NCBI GenBank assembly: GCA_018261895.1
Contig: JAGTRT010000009.1
Location: 39,509-103,508, forward strand
DNA from: Pseudomonadota bacterium
GTDB lineage: Bacteria > Pseudomonadota > Gammaproteobacteria > Burkholderiales > Rhodocyclaceae
Reading direction: 5' to 3'
Length of the DNA: 64,000 nt
Shown here: piece by piece, positions 25,834-35,600 of the stretch
Layout: each line of letters starts with the position of its first letter
How positions within the stretch are numbered: position 1 is the first letter of the stretch
Translations under genes and position numbers: made by a program
Notes under the pieces: model-generated
The model's input: only the letters and a program-made list of their open reading frames with translations
Told to the model about the DNA's origin: nothing
Database searches by the model: none

Positions 25834-27138
25834 TCAGTGGGCAAAGGCCGTGGTCATGGCGGCGATCATGTAGCCGTGGTCGAGCACACCGGCACTTTCG
25901 CGGATGCTGTGCATGGCCCACATCGGCGAACCGACATCGACGCTGGGAATGCCCAGGCGCGAGGCGACGATGGGGCCGATGGTGCTGCCGCAACCGAGGT
26001 CGGTGCGGTGCGCGTACTGCTGGCAGGGCACGCCGGCCTGCTCGCAGATGGCCATGAAGCGGGCGGCCGTCTCGGCACTCGTGCTGTAGCGCTGGTTGGC
26101 GTTGCTCTTGATGACCGGGCCGCCATTGACCAGCGCGCGGTGGCAGGGCTCGTAGGCGGCCGGAAAGTTCGGGTGCCAGCCGTGCGCCATGTCGGCGCTG
26201 ATGAAGAAACTGCGCGCCAGCATGCGCCGCTGGTCTTCGCCATCGAGGCCTGCACAGGCCGCCAGCCGGGTGACGACATCGGTCACGAAACTGCCGCCGG
26301 CGCCCGTGGCGCTCTCGCTGCCGACTTCCTCGTGATCGAAGAAGGCGCACAGGCAGGTGGCTGCGGGGGCTTGCGTGGCGAGCAGGGCGCTCAGCGCGGC
26401 GTGGCAGGAAGCGAGGTTGTCGAGCTGGCTGTTGGCGACGAACTCGCGGTCCACGCCCCAGAGGGCGCCTTTCTGCGTGTCGTAGGCGTTGAGTTCCCAG
26501 GTCAGCAGGTCGCCCGGTTCGACGCCGAGCTTGGCGGCGATGGGTTCGCGGAAGCGCGCTTCGGCTTTGACACCATCCTCGGAAACGCCGAGCAGCAGCG
26601 GCAGTTCGGTCTGCTTGTTGAATTTGAGACCGCTTTCATTGACCTCGCGGTTCATGTGGATGGCCAGGTTGGGCAGGCGCAGTAGCGGTTCGTCGAAGCG
26701 GATAAGGCGCGACTCGAAACCGCCCGGAACGCGCACATTGACGCGGCCGGCCAGCGACAGGTCGCGGTCGGCGAAGGTGGCGAGGATGGGGCCGCCATAA
26801 ACCTCGACGCCAAGGCGGACCATGCCGGCGTTGTCTTCGGCCGGTTTCGGCTTGAGGCGCAGCCCGGGCGAATCGGTGTGGGCGCCGATCAGCCGCAGGC
26901 CGGTCGTCGCGGCTGGCTGGCTGCCGACGATGAAGGCGATGATCGACGAGCCGCCGCGCACGACATAGCGCCGGTCGCCGGCCTTCAGTGACCAGCGCTC
27001 GGCTTCGTCGAGGCGGGTGTAGCCGGCCGCAGTCAGGCGGGCTTCGCAGGTATCGACGGCGTGCCAGGGACTCGGGCTGGCGTCGATGAAAGCGAGCAGG
27101 TCCTGCGCCTGGGCGCGGGTGGCGTCGGGAATGTTCAT
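25834..27138 (-). CDS. M18-family aspartyl aminopeptidase-like metallopeptidase
   Basis: 434 residues, typical length for M18. Metal-site segments are in order: GAHTDSPGLRLKP, DHEEVGSESATGAGG, SADMAHGWHPNF, then a C-terminal His-containing part (AYAHRTDLGCGSTIG is split by QQ; MWAMHSIRESAG). The family forms large cytosolic tetrahedral complexes that remove N-terminal acidic residues from peptides. The start overlaps the stop of the lipase-like gene by four bases, so it belongs to the dnaQ-side operon. Confidence 0.9.
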   Translation of the reverse strand: MNIPDATRAQAQDLLAFIDASPSPWHAVDTCEARLTAAGYTRLDEAERWSLKAGDRRYVVRGGSSIIAFIVGSQPAATTGLRLIGAHTDSPGLRLKPKPAEDNAGMVRLGVEVYGGPILATFADRDLSLAGRVNVRVPGGFESRLIRFDEPLLRLPNLAIHMNREVNESGLKFNKQTELPLLLGVSEDGVKAEARFREPIAAKLGVEPGDLLTWELNAYDTQKGALWGVDREFVANSQLDNLASCHAALSALLATQAPAATCLCAFFDHEEVGSESATGAGGSFVTDVVTRLAACAGLDGEDQRRMLARSFFISADMAHGWHPNFPAAYEPCHRALVNGGPVIKSNANQRYSTSAETAARFMAICEQAGVPCQQYAHRTDLGCGSTIGPIVASRLGIPSVDVGSPMWAMHSIRESAGVLDHGYMIAAMTTAFAH

Positions 27139-28019
27139 GGTCTTTTGAGTTTCAGCAATTCGAGCAACTGGCTGGCAACGCGCTCATCATAAAGCATCGC
27201 GATGTGACCGACCGGCGGCAGTTCGACATCGCGGGCGCCGGGCAGACGCTGGTTGTCCTGCGGCATGACGTAATTGTCGTAGGCATTGCGCAGGCTGACG
27301 GCGGGAATCTTGATCGTTTCGGTCGCCATGTCGCGCAGCCACAGCGAACCGGGCGTCATCTCGCGGGAATTCTGGCCAAAACCGAGGCGGGCGAGGACGC
27401 TGCCGGCGTGCGGCGTGGCCAGGGTGTAAAGGCGATCGACGCGCAGGATGCCGTGGCGGGCCAGGTAGGAGCGGCAAATCAGGCCGCCCATGCTGTGCCC
27501 GACCAGCGTGACCTGCTGGCTGCCGGTTTCGGCGCAGACTTCCTCGATGCGCTGGTTGAGCTGCGGCACGAGCTTGCCCATGCTGGTGTAGGGCGGCGCC
27601 AGGCTGACCGTGGCGACCGAATGGCCGGCAGCTTCAAGGCGGCGGCGCAACAGCCACCAGACGCCGCGGCTGCAACCGAAACCATGCACGAGCAGGATGG
27701 GCTTTTTGCCCGCCGGCAGCCGATCGGCCGGCATCCACAGCCGTTCAAACGGAATGACGAGCAGGAAGGTGAGCAGGAAAGCCAGGTATTCGCCGACCAT
27801 GATGCGCAGCCGCCGGGCAAAGCCCAGCGCCGGTGCCGGCGTGGCGTACTTCATGCCGAAATACCAGGTCGTGGCGTTCATCCAGAAGCGCAGGCCGAGC
27901 AGGCAGTTGATCGCGCCGACGATGGCCAGCGGCCAGTCGAGCTGCATGAAATGGCGGCCGATGTAGAGATAGCCGCTGACTTCCAGCGCAATCCAGATGA
28001 ACAGCGAAATGGGTACCAT
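27135..28019 (-). CDS. Alpha/beta hydrolase, triacylglycerol-lipase-like, with N-terminal membrane helices
   Basis: 294 residues from ATG 28019. The first about 90 residues hold two or three membrane helices (PISLFIWIALEVSGYLYIG, YLAFLLTFLLVIPF). The hydrolase part has the oxyanion loop HGFGCSRGVW, nucleophile elbow GHSMGG and a C-terminal His (PPVGHIAMLYD). It acts on an ester substrate, probably lipid, at the inner membrane; the exact substrate is unknown. It begins five bases after dnaQ ends and overlaps the peptidase gene. Confidence 0.85.
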   Translation of the reverse strand: MVPISLFIWIALEVSGYLYIGRHFMQLDWPLAIVGAINCLLGLRFWMNATTWYFGMKYATPAPALGFARRLRIMVGEYLAFLLTFLLVIPFERLWMPADRLPAGKKPILLVHGFGCSRGVWWLLRRRLEAAGHSVATVSLAPPYTSMGKLVPQLNQRIEEVCAETGSQQVTLVGHSMGGLICRSYLARHGILRVDRLYTLATPHAGSVLARLGFGQNSREMTPGSLWLRDMATETIKIPAVSLRNAYDNYVMPQDNQRLPGARDVELPPVGHIAMLYDERVASQLLELLKLKRP

Positions 28020-28024
28020 GCCGG

Positions 28025-28741
28025 TCAGGTCGCGCTTTCTGCCGGTTTGGCCAGCCACAGGCAGGCGCCTTTGGATTCCTTGTCGATGGCGGCCAGCGCG
28101 TGTTCGTGTTCGGCCAGTTCCTCGGACGTGGCGCGGCGCACGGTCAGCGGCTTGCGCTGCCGGACCTGGCCATCGGCACCGATGTTCGGGCGCGGGGCGG
28201 CATCGGGTTCGATCATCAGCGTGTTCTGGCCGCGCGTCATGGCCAGGAAAACGTCGGCCAGCAGCTCGGTATCGAGTAGTGCGCCGTGCAGGGTGCGGCT
28301 CGAATTGTCGATCTCGTAGCGTTCGCACAGCGCATCGAGGCTGTTGCGCTTGCCCGGGTGCAGTTCCTTGGCCATCTTCAGCGTGTCGATGACGCCGTTG
28401 CAGATGGTGCCGACCGGCACGCGGCCGAGGCGGTCGAGTTCGGCATTGAGGAAGCCGATGTCGAAGGGCGCGTTATGGATGATTAGCTCGGCGCCGTTGA
28501 TGAATTCCAGGAATTCGTCGGCGATGTCGGCGAATTTCGGCTTGTCGGCGAGGAATTCAAGCGTGATGCCGTGGACGGCCTGGGCGCCTTCGTCGATCTC
28601 GCGTTCCGGGTTGATGTATTTGTGCAGGTGATGACCGGTGAAACGACGGTTCACCATCTCGATGCAGGCCACTTCGATGATGCGGTGGCCCGAGCGCGGG
28701 TCGAGGCCGGTGGTTTCAGTGTCGAGGACGATCTGTCTCAT
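28025..28741 (-). CDS. dnaQ: DNA polymerase III epsilon subunit (3'-5' exonuclease)
   Basis: 238 residues. Exonuclease motifs are complete: Exo I VLDTETTGLD, Exo II HNAPFDIGFLN, Exo IIIe LHGALLDTELLADVF. The C-terminal tail that binds the alpha subunit is present. This is the proofreading subunit of the replicative polymerase. As in many proteobacteria it lies next to rnhA and the gloB-adjacent methyltransferase gene. Confidence 0.96.
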   Translation of the reverse strand: MRQIVLDTETTGLDPRSGHRIIEVACIEMVNRRFTGHHLHKYINPEREIDEGAQAVHGITLEFLADKPKFADIADEFLEFINGAELIIHNAPFDIGFLNAELDRLGRVPVGTICNGVIDTLKMAKELHPGKRNSLDALCERYEIDNSSRTLHGALLDTELLADVFLAMTRGQNTLMIEPDAAPRPNIGADGQVRQRKPLTVRRATSEELAEHEHALAAIDKESKGACLWLAKPAESAT

Positions 28742-28802
28742 TTTTTAGTCGCTAGTTGTTAGCAGGGGAGTTGTTAGCTGATTTTGCGCTGGAAACCAAT
28801 GG

Positions 28803-29255
28803 CTAGCGACCAGCAACCAGCTCATCAATGCCGCGGTTGGCCAGGGCGTCGGCGCGTTCGTTTTCCGGGTGGCCGGCGTGGCCCTTGACCCACACCCATT
28901 CCAGCTTGTGCTGCTTGACCTGGGCGTCGAGCAGTTGCCAGAGGTCGGCGTTCTTCACTGGCTTCTTGTCGGATGTTTTCCAGCCGTTGCGTTTCCAGCC
29001 GTGTATCCACTCGTTGATGCCCTTCAGGACGTACTGCGAATCGGTGTAGATCTTGCCGCCGACCGGGCGCTTGAGGGCCTCGATGGCGCGGATCGCGGCG
29101 GTCAGCTCCATGCGGTTGTTGGTCGTTTCCTTCTCGCCGCCCCACAGTTCCTTTTCGTGCGGGCCGACGCGCAGGATCGCACCCCAGCCGCCGGGGCCGG
29201 GATTGCCCTTGCAGGCGCCATCGGTAAATATTTCTACGAGTTCTTCAGCGGCCAT
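28803..29255 (-). CDS. rnhA: Ribonuclease HI
   Basis: 150 residues, standard length. Active-site segments: [34 protein letters not shown], and the late acidic/His region [16 protein letters not shown]. It degrades RNA in RNA-DNA hybrids. Its start overlaps the end of the methyltransferase gene by 11 bases. A 61-base spacer to dnaQ shows no terminator. Confidence 0.96.
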   Translation of the reverse strand: MAAEELVEIFTDGACKGNPGPGGWGAILRVGPHEKELWGGEKETTNNRMELTAAIRAIEALKRPVGGKIYTDSQYVLKGINEWIHGWKRNGWKTSDKKPVKNADLWQLLDAQVKQHKLEWVWVKGHAGHPENERADALANRGIDELVAGR

Positions 29256-29961
29256 GGCCTTCCTTTTGTGCTATCGGGCGCAGCGCCTTGGCGCGCACCG
29301 ACTTGTTTCGCCAGTTGGGGGTGATCAGGTGCATGCCGTGCACCCGCTTGATGGCGCGCAGGATATAGACCCCACCCGAGAAATTCCACCAGCGGTCGCC
29401 GGCGCTCTCGATGAATTGCCAGCGCTGCACCCATTTGAGTTGTTCGACCGGGGGCACGTAGCAGCCGAGCTTGCTGCGATCGAGTTCGAAGCCGAGCAGT
29501 TTGAGCCAGTCCTTGAGCCGGGGCAGGGACAGATAGCTGCCGTTCCACGGGAATTCGCCACTGCGGTCGAACTTGCGCTTGATGCCCCACAAGGACATCG
29601 GGTTGAAGCCGATGACGATGAGTTGTCCTTCGGGAATCAGGATGCGTTCGACCTCGCGCAAAATCTGGTGCGGTTCGTCGCTGAATTCGAGGACGTGGGG
29701 GAGCACGACGAGATCGGCGCTCACCGACGCAAAGGGGAGGGCAGCGCAGTCGCAGATCGTGTCGACTGCCCCGAACTCGCCGGCCTTGAGGCGCAGTGGA
29801 ACGCGGTTGGCGCGCAGGAAATCGGCTTGCGGCAGGCCGAGCTGCAGGGCGTGGAATCCGAAGATGTCGGCCACGGCCGCGTCGATCTGGCGCTGCTCCC
29901 AATCCAGCACGTAGCGGCCGGGGGCCGTGGCCAGCCAGGCATCGAGCCCGGGAATTGACAT
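29245..29961 (-). CDS. Class I SAM-dependent methyltransferase, YafS-like
   Basis: 238 residues from ATG 29961 ([12 protein letters not shown]); starts at 30009 or earlier are in frame but would run into gloB. The SAM-binding region is shortened. Family features include [39 protein letters not shown] and GIKRKF. The same divergent arrangement with gloB is seen for yafS in E. coli. The substrate is not known. It overlaps rnhA by 11 bases. Confidence 0.85.
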   Translation of the reverse strand: MSIPGLDAWLATAPGRYVLDWEQRQIDAAVADIFGFHALQLGLPQADFLRANRVPLRLKAGEFGAVDTICDCAALPFASVSADLVVLPHVLEFSDEPHQILREVERILIPEGQLIVIGFNPMSLWGIKRKFDRSGEFPWNGSYLSLPRLKDWLKLLGFELDRSKLGCYVPPVEQLKWVQRWQFIESAGDRWWNFSGGVYILRAIKRVHGMHLITPNWRNKSVRAKALRPIAQKEGHGR

Positions 29962-29989
29962 CCGGGGCGCTGCGCTCGATAGTTCCGGT

Positions 29990-30772
29990 ATGTTTGAAGT
30001 CTCGTTCATTCCCGCGTTCAAGGACAATTACATCTGGTTGCTGACCCGTGGCAAGCGCGCCGTCGTGGTCGATCCTGGTGACGCCGCGCCGGTCATCGCC
30101 CGTCTGGAAGCCGACGGGCTGACGCTCGAAGGCATCCTGATCACGCACCACCACGCCGATCATCAGGGCGGCATCGCCGAACTGACAGCGCGTTGGCAAG
30201 CCGAGATCTATGCACCGGTCGTCGAGTCTATCACAGGCTGCACCCGTCCTCTTTCCGGTGGCGAACTGATCGAGGTGCTGGGTGAAACGGTCGCTGTCCT
30301 GGCCGTTCCCGGCCATACGCGGGGCCATCTCGCCTACTCGGTGCCGGGGGCGCTTTTCTGCGGCGATACGCTGTTCGGCGCGGGTTGTGGTCGCCTGTTC
30401 GAGGGGACGCCGGAGCAGATGTCGGCCTCGCTCGACCAGATCGCCGCCTTGCCGGACGACACGCTGATCTATTGCGCCCACGAATACACTGGGATGAATT
30501 TGCGCTTCGCGCTGGCCATCGAGCCGGACAACGCCGCCCTGCAGGCGCGGGTGGCGAAGGTCGCAGCGCTGCGGGCAGCGGGTCGGCCGAGCGTGCCCCT
30601 GACGCTGGCCGAGGAGAAGGCGACCAACCCCTTCCTGCGTTGCGAGGTGCCGGCCGTGGTCGATGCGGGACTGCGACATGCCGCCCAGACCGGTGAAGAC
30701 CCCGATTTGACGGTCAACCGGAAAAAAGCCTCAATTTTCAAATTTATCCGCAGCTGGCGGAATACGTTCTAA
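29990..30772 (+). CDS. gloB: Hydroxyacylglutathione hydrolase (glyoxalase II)
   Basis: 260 residues. The binuclear metal site THHHADHQGG is intact, as are GHTRGHLAY, CGDTLFGAGCGR and CAHEYT. It hydrolyses S-lactoylglutathione in methylglyoxal detoxification. The C-terminus carries a peptide from the 34-bp repeat: after GEDPD comes LTVNRKKAS, before the usual ending (SWRNTF). Ordinary family members go almost directly from the DP segment to the final helix, so about nine residues look inserted, away from the active site. Confidence 0.95.
   Translation: MFEVSFIPAFKDNYIWLLTRGKRAVVVDPGDAAPVIARLEADGLTLEGILITHHHADHQGGIAELTARWQAEIYAPVVESITGCTRPLSGGELIEVLGETVAVLAVPGHTRGHLAYSVPGALFCGDTLFGAGCGRLFEGTPEQMSASLDQIAALPDDTLIYCAHEYTGMNLRFALAIEPDNAALQARVAKVAALRAAGRPSVPLTLAEEKATNPFLRCEVPAVVDAGLRHAAQTGEDPDLTVNRKKASIFKFIRSWRNTF
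30710..30743 (+). repeat. 34-bp dispersed repeat, in-frame copy in the gloB C-terminus
   Basis: ACGGTCAACCGGAAAAAAGC then CTCAATTTTCAAAT, read in the frame that gives LTVNRKKASIFK. First 18 bases match the consensus perfectly. Confidence 0.85.
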
Positions 30773-30788
30773 GTCCGATTGGCCAGCG

Positions 30789-31181
30789 CTAGGCTTTGCC
30801 CTGGCGCATGCGGCTGCTGATCTTGTGCAGCGTGTCGAGCACGCGGGCGGCGTTGAACGGTTTGATGATGAAGCCGCTGGCCCCGTTCTGGATCGATTCC
30901 TGAACCGTTTCCGGGTCGGAGTTGCTGGTCACCATGACCACCTCGACCGCCGGATTGGCGACCTTGATTTCGCACAGGGCTTCGATCCCGCTCTTCTCGG
31001 GCATCATGACGTCCATGCAGACGATGTCCGGCTTGAGCCGATCGACGACGTCGATGGCGGCCTGGCCGTTGCGCGCCTCACCCACGACGTCGTACTCCTC
31101 GCCGCGCAGCATGGCGCGCAGGATGCTGCGCATCATGTCATTGTCGTCGGCGATGACGATGGTTGTGCGTCTTCTGGCCAT
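30789..31181 (-). CDS. CheY-like single-domain response regulator
   Basis: 130 residues: only a receiver, with ADDND, phospho-acceptor Asp57 (VCMDVMMP), Thr/Ser switch (VTSNS) and Lys (IIKPF). The output is by protein contact. The gene follows the GGDEF regulator gene by three bases, so the two probably share a pathway; no kinase gene is adjacent. Confidence 0.9.
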   Translation of the reverse strand: MARRRTTIVIADDNDMMRSILRAMLRGEEYDVVGEARNGQAAIDVVDRLKPDIVCMDVMMPEKSGIEALCEIKVANPAVEVVMVTSNSDPETVQESIQNGASGFIIKPFNAARVLDTLHKISSRMRQGKA

Positions 31182-31184
31182 GTA

Positions 31185-32126
31185 TCAGGTCGCATCCGCC
31201 CGGCAGACGCGATCCCTGCCTTCTTCCTTGGCCCGGAGAAGCGCCTTTTCCGCCGCCTCGACGAGGTCATCCGGCGGATTGTCGAAGCCCGGGGCCGCCG
31301 AGGCGACGCCGATGCTCAAGCTCACCTGGCCGCCGGGGACGGCGGCGTGCGGAATGTGCAGTTCGCGAATCGCCGTACGGATTTTTTCGGCCACCATGAG
31401 GGCGCCGCTGATCGTCGTTTCCGGCAGCACCACGGCGAATTCCTCGGGGCCAAAACGCGCCACGATATCCGAGGGTCGCTCGGCATGCCGGCGCAAGGCG
31501 GTGGCGACGGCGCGCAGGCAGTCGTCGCCAGCCAGATGGCCGTAGCGCTCGTTGAACAACCTGAATTGGTCGATATCGCACATCAACATCGCGATGCTGT
31601 TCGAGTGCCGGCGCGCCCGGCGCCACTCGATGGACATGGCGTCGTTGAAATAGCGCCGATTGGAAACGCCCGTCAGCCCGTCGCAGGAAGCGATCCGCAC
31701 CAGTTCCTGATTGGCGGCATCGAGCTTGCGGGTCAGCGCGATCATGGACGAACGCATGAGGACGATATGTTGCAGGGCGCGGATCTTGGCGCCGAGGGCG
31801 ATTTCGCTCACCGGTTTGAGCAGGTAATCATCGCCGCCGGCGGCGACGCAAGCAGCGATGCTCGGATCGTCAACGCCGGAAAGCAGAAAAATGATCGGTG
31901 TCCATTCGCCCGGTTTCTCGTTGGCCCGGATCGCCTGGGCGATACGGCTTCCTTCACCATCCGGCAGCGCTGCGTCAAGGAAGACCAAGTCGGGCTGAAC
32001 CGTGGTCATGCTTTCCAATGCTTCGTCGGTGCTACAGGCCGAAAACATGGTCGCGCCGAACTTGTCGACCTGCTGGGTCGGCAAGCGGATTTCGCAGCGA
32101 CTATCTTCGACAACGAGAATTTTCAT
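31185..32126 (-). CDS. Response regulator with GGDEF domain, signature GPEEF
   Basis: 313 residues: an N-terminal receiver (LVVEDSR, VFLDAALPDG, LLKPV), a short coiled linker (MIALTRKLDAANQELVRIAS) and a GGDEF domain (DGLTGVSNRRYFND, LMCDIDQFRLFNERYGHLAGD). The catalytic loop reads RFGPEEF instead of GG(D/E)EF, so a conserved Gly is Pro. Substrate-contact and metal residues elsewhere look normal. Diguanylate cyclase activity is therefore uncertain. It is in an operon with the CheY-like gene. Confidence 0.88.
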   Translation of the reverse strand: MKILVVEDSRCEIRLPTQQVDKFGATMFSACSTDEALESMTTVQPDLVFLDAALPDGEGSRIAQAIRANEKPGEWTPIIFLLSGVDDPSIAACVAAGGDDYLLKPVSEIALGAKIRALQHIVLMRSSMIALTRKLDAANQELVRIASCDGLTGVSNRRYFNDAMSIEWRRARRHSNSIAMLMCDIDQFRLFNERYGHLAGDDCLRAVATALRRHAERPSDIVARFGPEEFAVVLPETTISGALMVAEKIRTAIRELHIPHAAVPGGQVSLSIGVASAAPGFDNPPDDLVEAAEKALLRAKEEGRDRVCRADAT

Positions 32127-32155
32127 GGCGTCTAGCGGAACGCGATCAGCTCAGT

Positions 32156-32554
32156 CTAGCGGCAATATCGATTGAAGAAAACCAGTGCCGCCACGGCGAT
32201 GCTGACGGCGACAACGCCCCAGCCAATTCCCCAGTACAAGGCGCGGCTGGCCTGGTAATGCGCGGCGCGCTGCTTGAACTGAAAATGGCGCTGCAGTTCG
32301 CCCAGGGTGAGCACTGCGAAGAAAACGAAAAAGATCATCCCGCAGAACATGAAGATAATGATTTCATTGGTCATTTGACGACAGGCGCCTGCCGTGCGGT
32401 GGAGGTAGAGCAGCAGTCCATCGGTGCGGAAGGCGAATGTGACGACGAGGTAGGCCAGGCCGGCAAAGAGACCAATCAGTCCGATACCCAGCCAGGTACG
32501 TCCGCGCTTGAGTTCTGCGAGCAAGCTGGAAATTTCTTCAATGAACCATTTCAT
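32156..32554 (-). CDS. Small membrane protein of unknown function
   Basis: 132 residues with three hydrophobic segments (GIGLIGLFAGLAYLVVTFAF, IIIFMFCGMIFFVFFAVL, GIGWGVVAVSIAVAALVFF) and a charged N-terminal helix. I do not recognise a family. It lies 29 bases upstream of the GGDEF regulator gene on the same strand and could share its transcript. It diverges from the DUF748 gene. Confidence 0.65.
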   Translation of the reverse strand: MKWFIEEISSLLAELKRGRTWLGIGLIGLFAGLAYLVVTFAFRTDGLLLYLHRTAGACRQMTNEIIIFMFCGMIFFVFFAVLTLGELQRHFQFKQRAAHYQASRALYWGIGWGVVAVSIAVAALVFFNRYCR

Positions 32555-32628
32555 ATGCGTTTTGCCGATATTGCCTTCGTGGCGGTATGCTAAATTTCGT
32601 CGATATAAAACTATAAAGGCAGAATATC

Positions 32629-35600
32629 ATGGCCGAGCCGACCGCAAACCACTCTGCAAGCGTGTCCCGCCTTGTCGAAGCAGTGAAATCGCCGCGCAGC
32701 CGGAAAATCGGGAAGTGGCTGGCCGCAATTTTCGTGGCGATCGGTGTGCTGGGGTTCTTCGCCGCACCGCCCCTGCTCAAGTCGATATTGCAGAAACAGC
32801 TTTCCCAGGAGCTGCATCGCGATGTCAGTGTGGAAAATATCGACATCAACCCGTACGGCCTGTCGGCGAAGATCAGCGGATTTTCGGTCAAGGCCGAAGG
32901 CGGCAAGGAAGTGGCTGGATTTGACGAACTGTTCGTCAATCTCTCGTCGTCATCCATATTCCGGCTGGCCGCCGTCGTCGATGAAATCCGCCTGCAGGGC
33001 CTGAGGATCAATGTCGCCCGTGTTGCCGAAGGCCGCTACGACATTTCCGACCTGCTCGACGAGTGGATGAAACCAAAGGACGAGCCGGATACGGGGACGC
33101 CCCGTTTTTCCCTGAACAATATCCAGTTGATCAAGGGCAGCATCGTTTTCGATGACCAGCCCAAGGGCAAGGTGCATACGATCAGCGACATCAATCTGGC
33201 GCTGCCCTTCGTTTCCAGCCTGCCTTACCACACCGACATTCTGGTCAATCCGTCGTTTTCAGCCAGTATCGATGGGTCTGCGCTGGTCTTGACCGGCGAT
33301 GCCAAGCCGTTTTCGGAAACCCACGAAAGCAAGCTCAACCTCGATCTGGACCGCTTCGACCTGGCTGTGCTCCAGCCCTATTTGCCCGACTCCCTGCCCT
33401 TCAAATTGTCCTCCGGAACGCTGGATTCCGAATTGAAGGCGATGTTCCAGGAAGTGTCGAAGGACGTCTATTCGGTCTCCATCGTCGGCGCAGTCCATGT
33501 TTCCGGGCTGGCGGTGGCTGAAAGCAATGGCCAGGCACTGATTGGCTGGAAGCGTCTGGATGTCGAACTCGACAACGTGGATCTCATCAACAGCAAGGCA
33601 AGCGTCAAACAGGTGGCGCTCGATGGGCTGGACCTGACGCTGGGAGTGAACAAGCAGGGTGAATTCAATGTCCTGAGGATCGCCGACAAACTGGCTGCAC
33701 CCGCTGCTGCGGCGCCGGAAGCGAAGCCGAAGCCGGCCGGCAAGCCCTTCGAATGGTCGCTGGGTGGCTTTGATTTGAGCAATGGCCTGATACGCTGGCA
33801 TGACGACTCCAACCTGTCGCCGGTGAGCGGCGAAATTCGGAATCTCACGGTCAAGGTCGGCAAGGTCGATGGCAAACTCGTCGAGCCCATCGAAGTGGTC
33901 GAGGCCAGCTATCAACTCGATCTCGGCGAGCGTTTCCGGGTTGAAAAAATGGGCGTCAAGGGCGTCACGGTCGATTTGCCGGGGCACCGCCTCGATATCG
34001 CGGAATTGACCAACACCGGCACCCGCGCCCGCATGCTGCGCAACAAGGAGGGCAAGGTCGAGTGGGTCAGTTCGCCCATCCTCAAGACCATTCGTGCCAC
34101 CGATGCCAAGGTCAAGGACGAAAAGCCCTGGATCGGCAAGGTTGGCAAACTGGCCATTGAAGACCTCGGCTTCCGTTTCGAGGATCGCGCGCTGCAGCCG
34201 ACCGCCGTCCAGGAGATCGACGGCTTCAGCCTGCATGGCGAAGGGCTGACCAATGAGCACAACAAGAAGGGCTCGATTTCCCTGAAAGGCAAAATCAACC
34301 GGAAGGGTAGCCTGAATGTCGATGGCAGCCTGCAGATCTTCCCGCTCGATGTGGCGGTGAAGGTCGATACCGTGGCGATTCCGCTCGTGCCGCTGGAGCC
34401 CTATTTTGGCCAGTTCCTCAATATCTCCCTGACCCGCGGGCAGATTTCCAACAAGGGGGAAGCGACGGCGAGGATCGAGGCCGACAAATTGAAGGCCGGC
34501 TACAAGGGATCCCTCACGCTGGGTGATTTCGTGGCGGTGGACAAGCTGAACAGCGCCGATTTCCTGAAGTGGAAATCGCTGTACTTCGGTGGCATTGATT
34601 TCCGTCTCGAACCGATGGCCATCAATATCGGCGAAATCGCGCTGACCGACTACTTTTCGCGTCTCATCCTGAACAAGGAGGGCAAGCTCAACGTTGCCGA
34701 CATTGTCAGGAAGCCCGAGGCCGAGGCGGCGAAAAAGGATGAGGCCGCACCGGCAGACCCGAAGCTGGCCAGCAAGGACGCGGCACCCGCCAAGCCGCCG
34801 GTTCCCATCAAGATCGGCAAGATCACGCTGCAGAACGGGACGGTCAATTTCTCCGACCTGTTCGTCAAACCGAATTACAACGTCAATCTGAACAAGCTGG
34901 GTGGGCGGGTGACCAATTTGTCGTCCGCAGCCGATACGGTGGCCGACATGGAGTTGCGCGGCCGCTATGCCAATTCCGCGCCGGTACAGATTCTGGGCAA
35001 GCTCAATCCGCTGGCCGCCAAATCCTATCTCGACATCAAGGCCGATATCACGGGGGTCGATCTGGTCGGCTTCTCGCCGTATTCGGGCAAGTATGCCGGC
35101 TACGCCATCGAAAAGGGCAAGCTGTCGCTCAATGTCGCCTACAAACTGGAAAACAATCAGCTGTCCGCAGAAAATCGGCTGTTCATCGACCAGTTCACCT
35201 TTGGCGAAAAAGTCGAGAGTCCAGACGCGACGAAGCTGCCGGTCAACCTGGCCATTTCGCTGCTCAAGAACAATCGTGGCGAGATCGATCTCAACCTGCC
35301 CATTTCCGGCTCGCTGGACGATCCGCAATTCTCGATCGGCGGCCTGATCGTCAAGGTCATCGTCAACCTGTTCGTCAAGGCTGTCACTTCCCCGTTTGCG
35401 CTGCTGGGATCGATGTTCGGGGGCGGTGACGAGTTGTCCAACATCGAGTTCGCAGCGGGGCGGGCCACGCTGAACGACGCGGCAGGCGAGAAGCTCGCCG
35501 CGCTGGCCAAGGCCTTGACCGAGCGCAATGCGCTTAAGCTGGAAATCACCGGCCGTGCCGACCCGGTTGCCGACCGTGAAGGCGCCAAGCGCGCGGCGCT

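Noticed and set aside
28025-28328. Longer form of the lipase-like gene extending into dnaQ
   Set aside because: The extension overlaps the dnaQ coding region and lacks a signal; ATG 28019 gives a normal membrane N-terminus.
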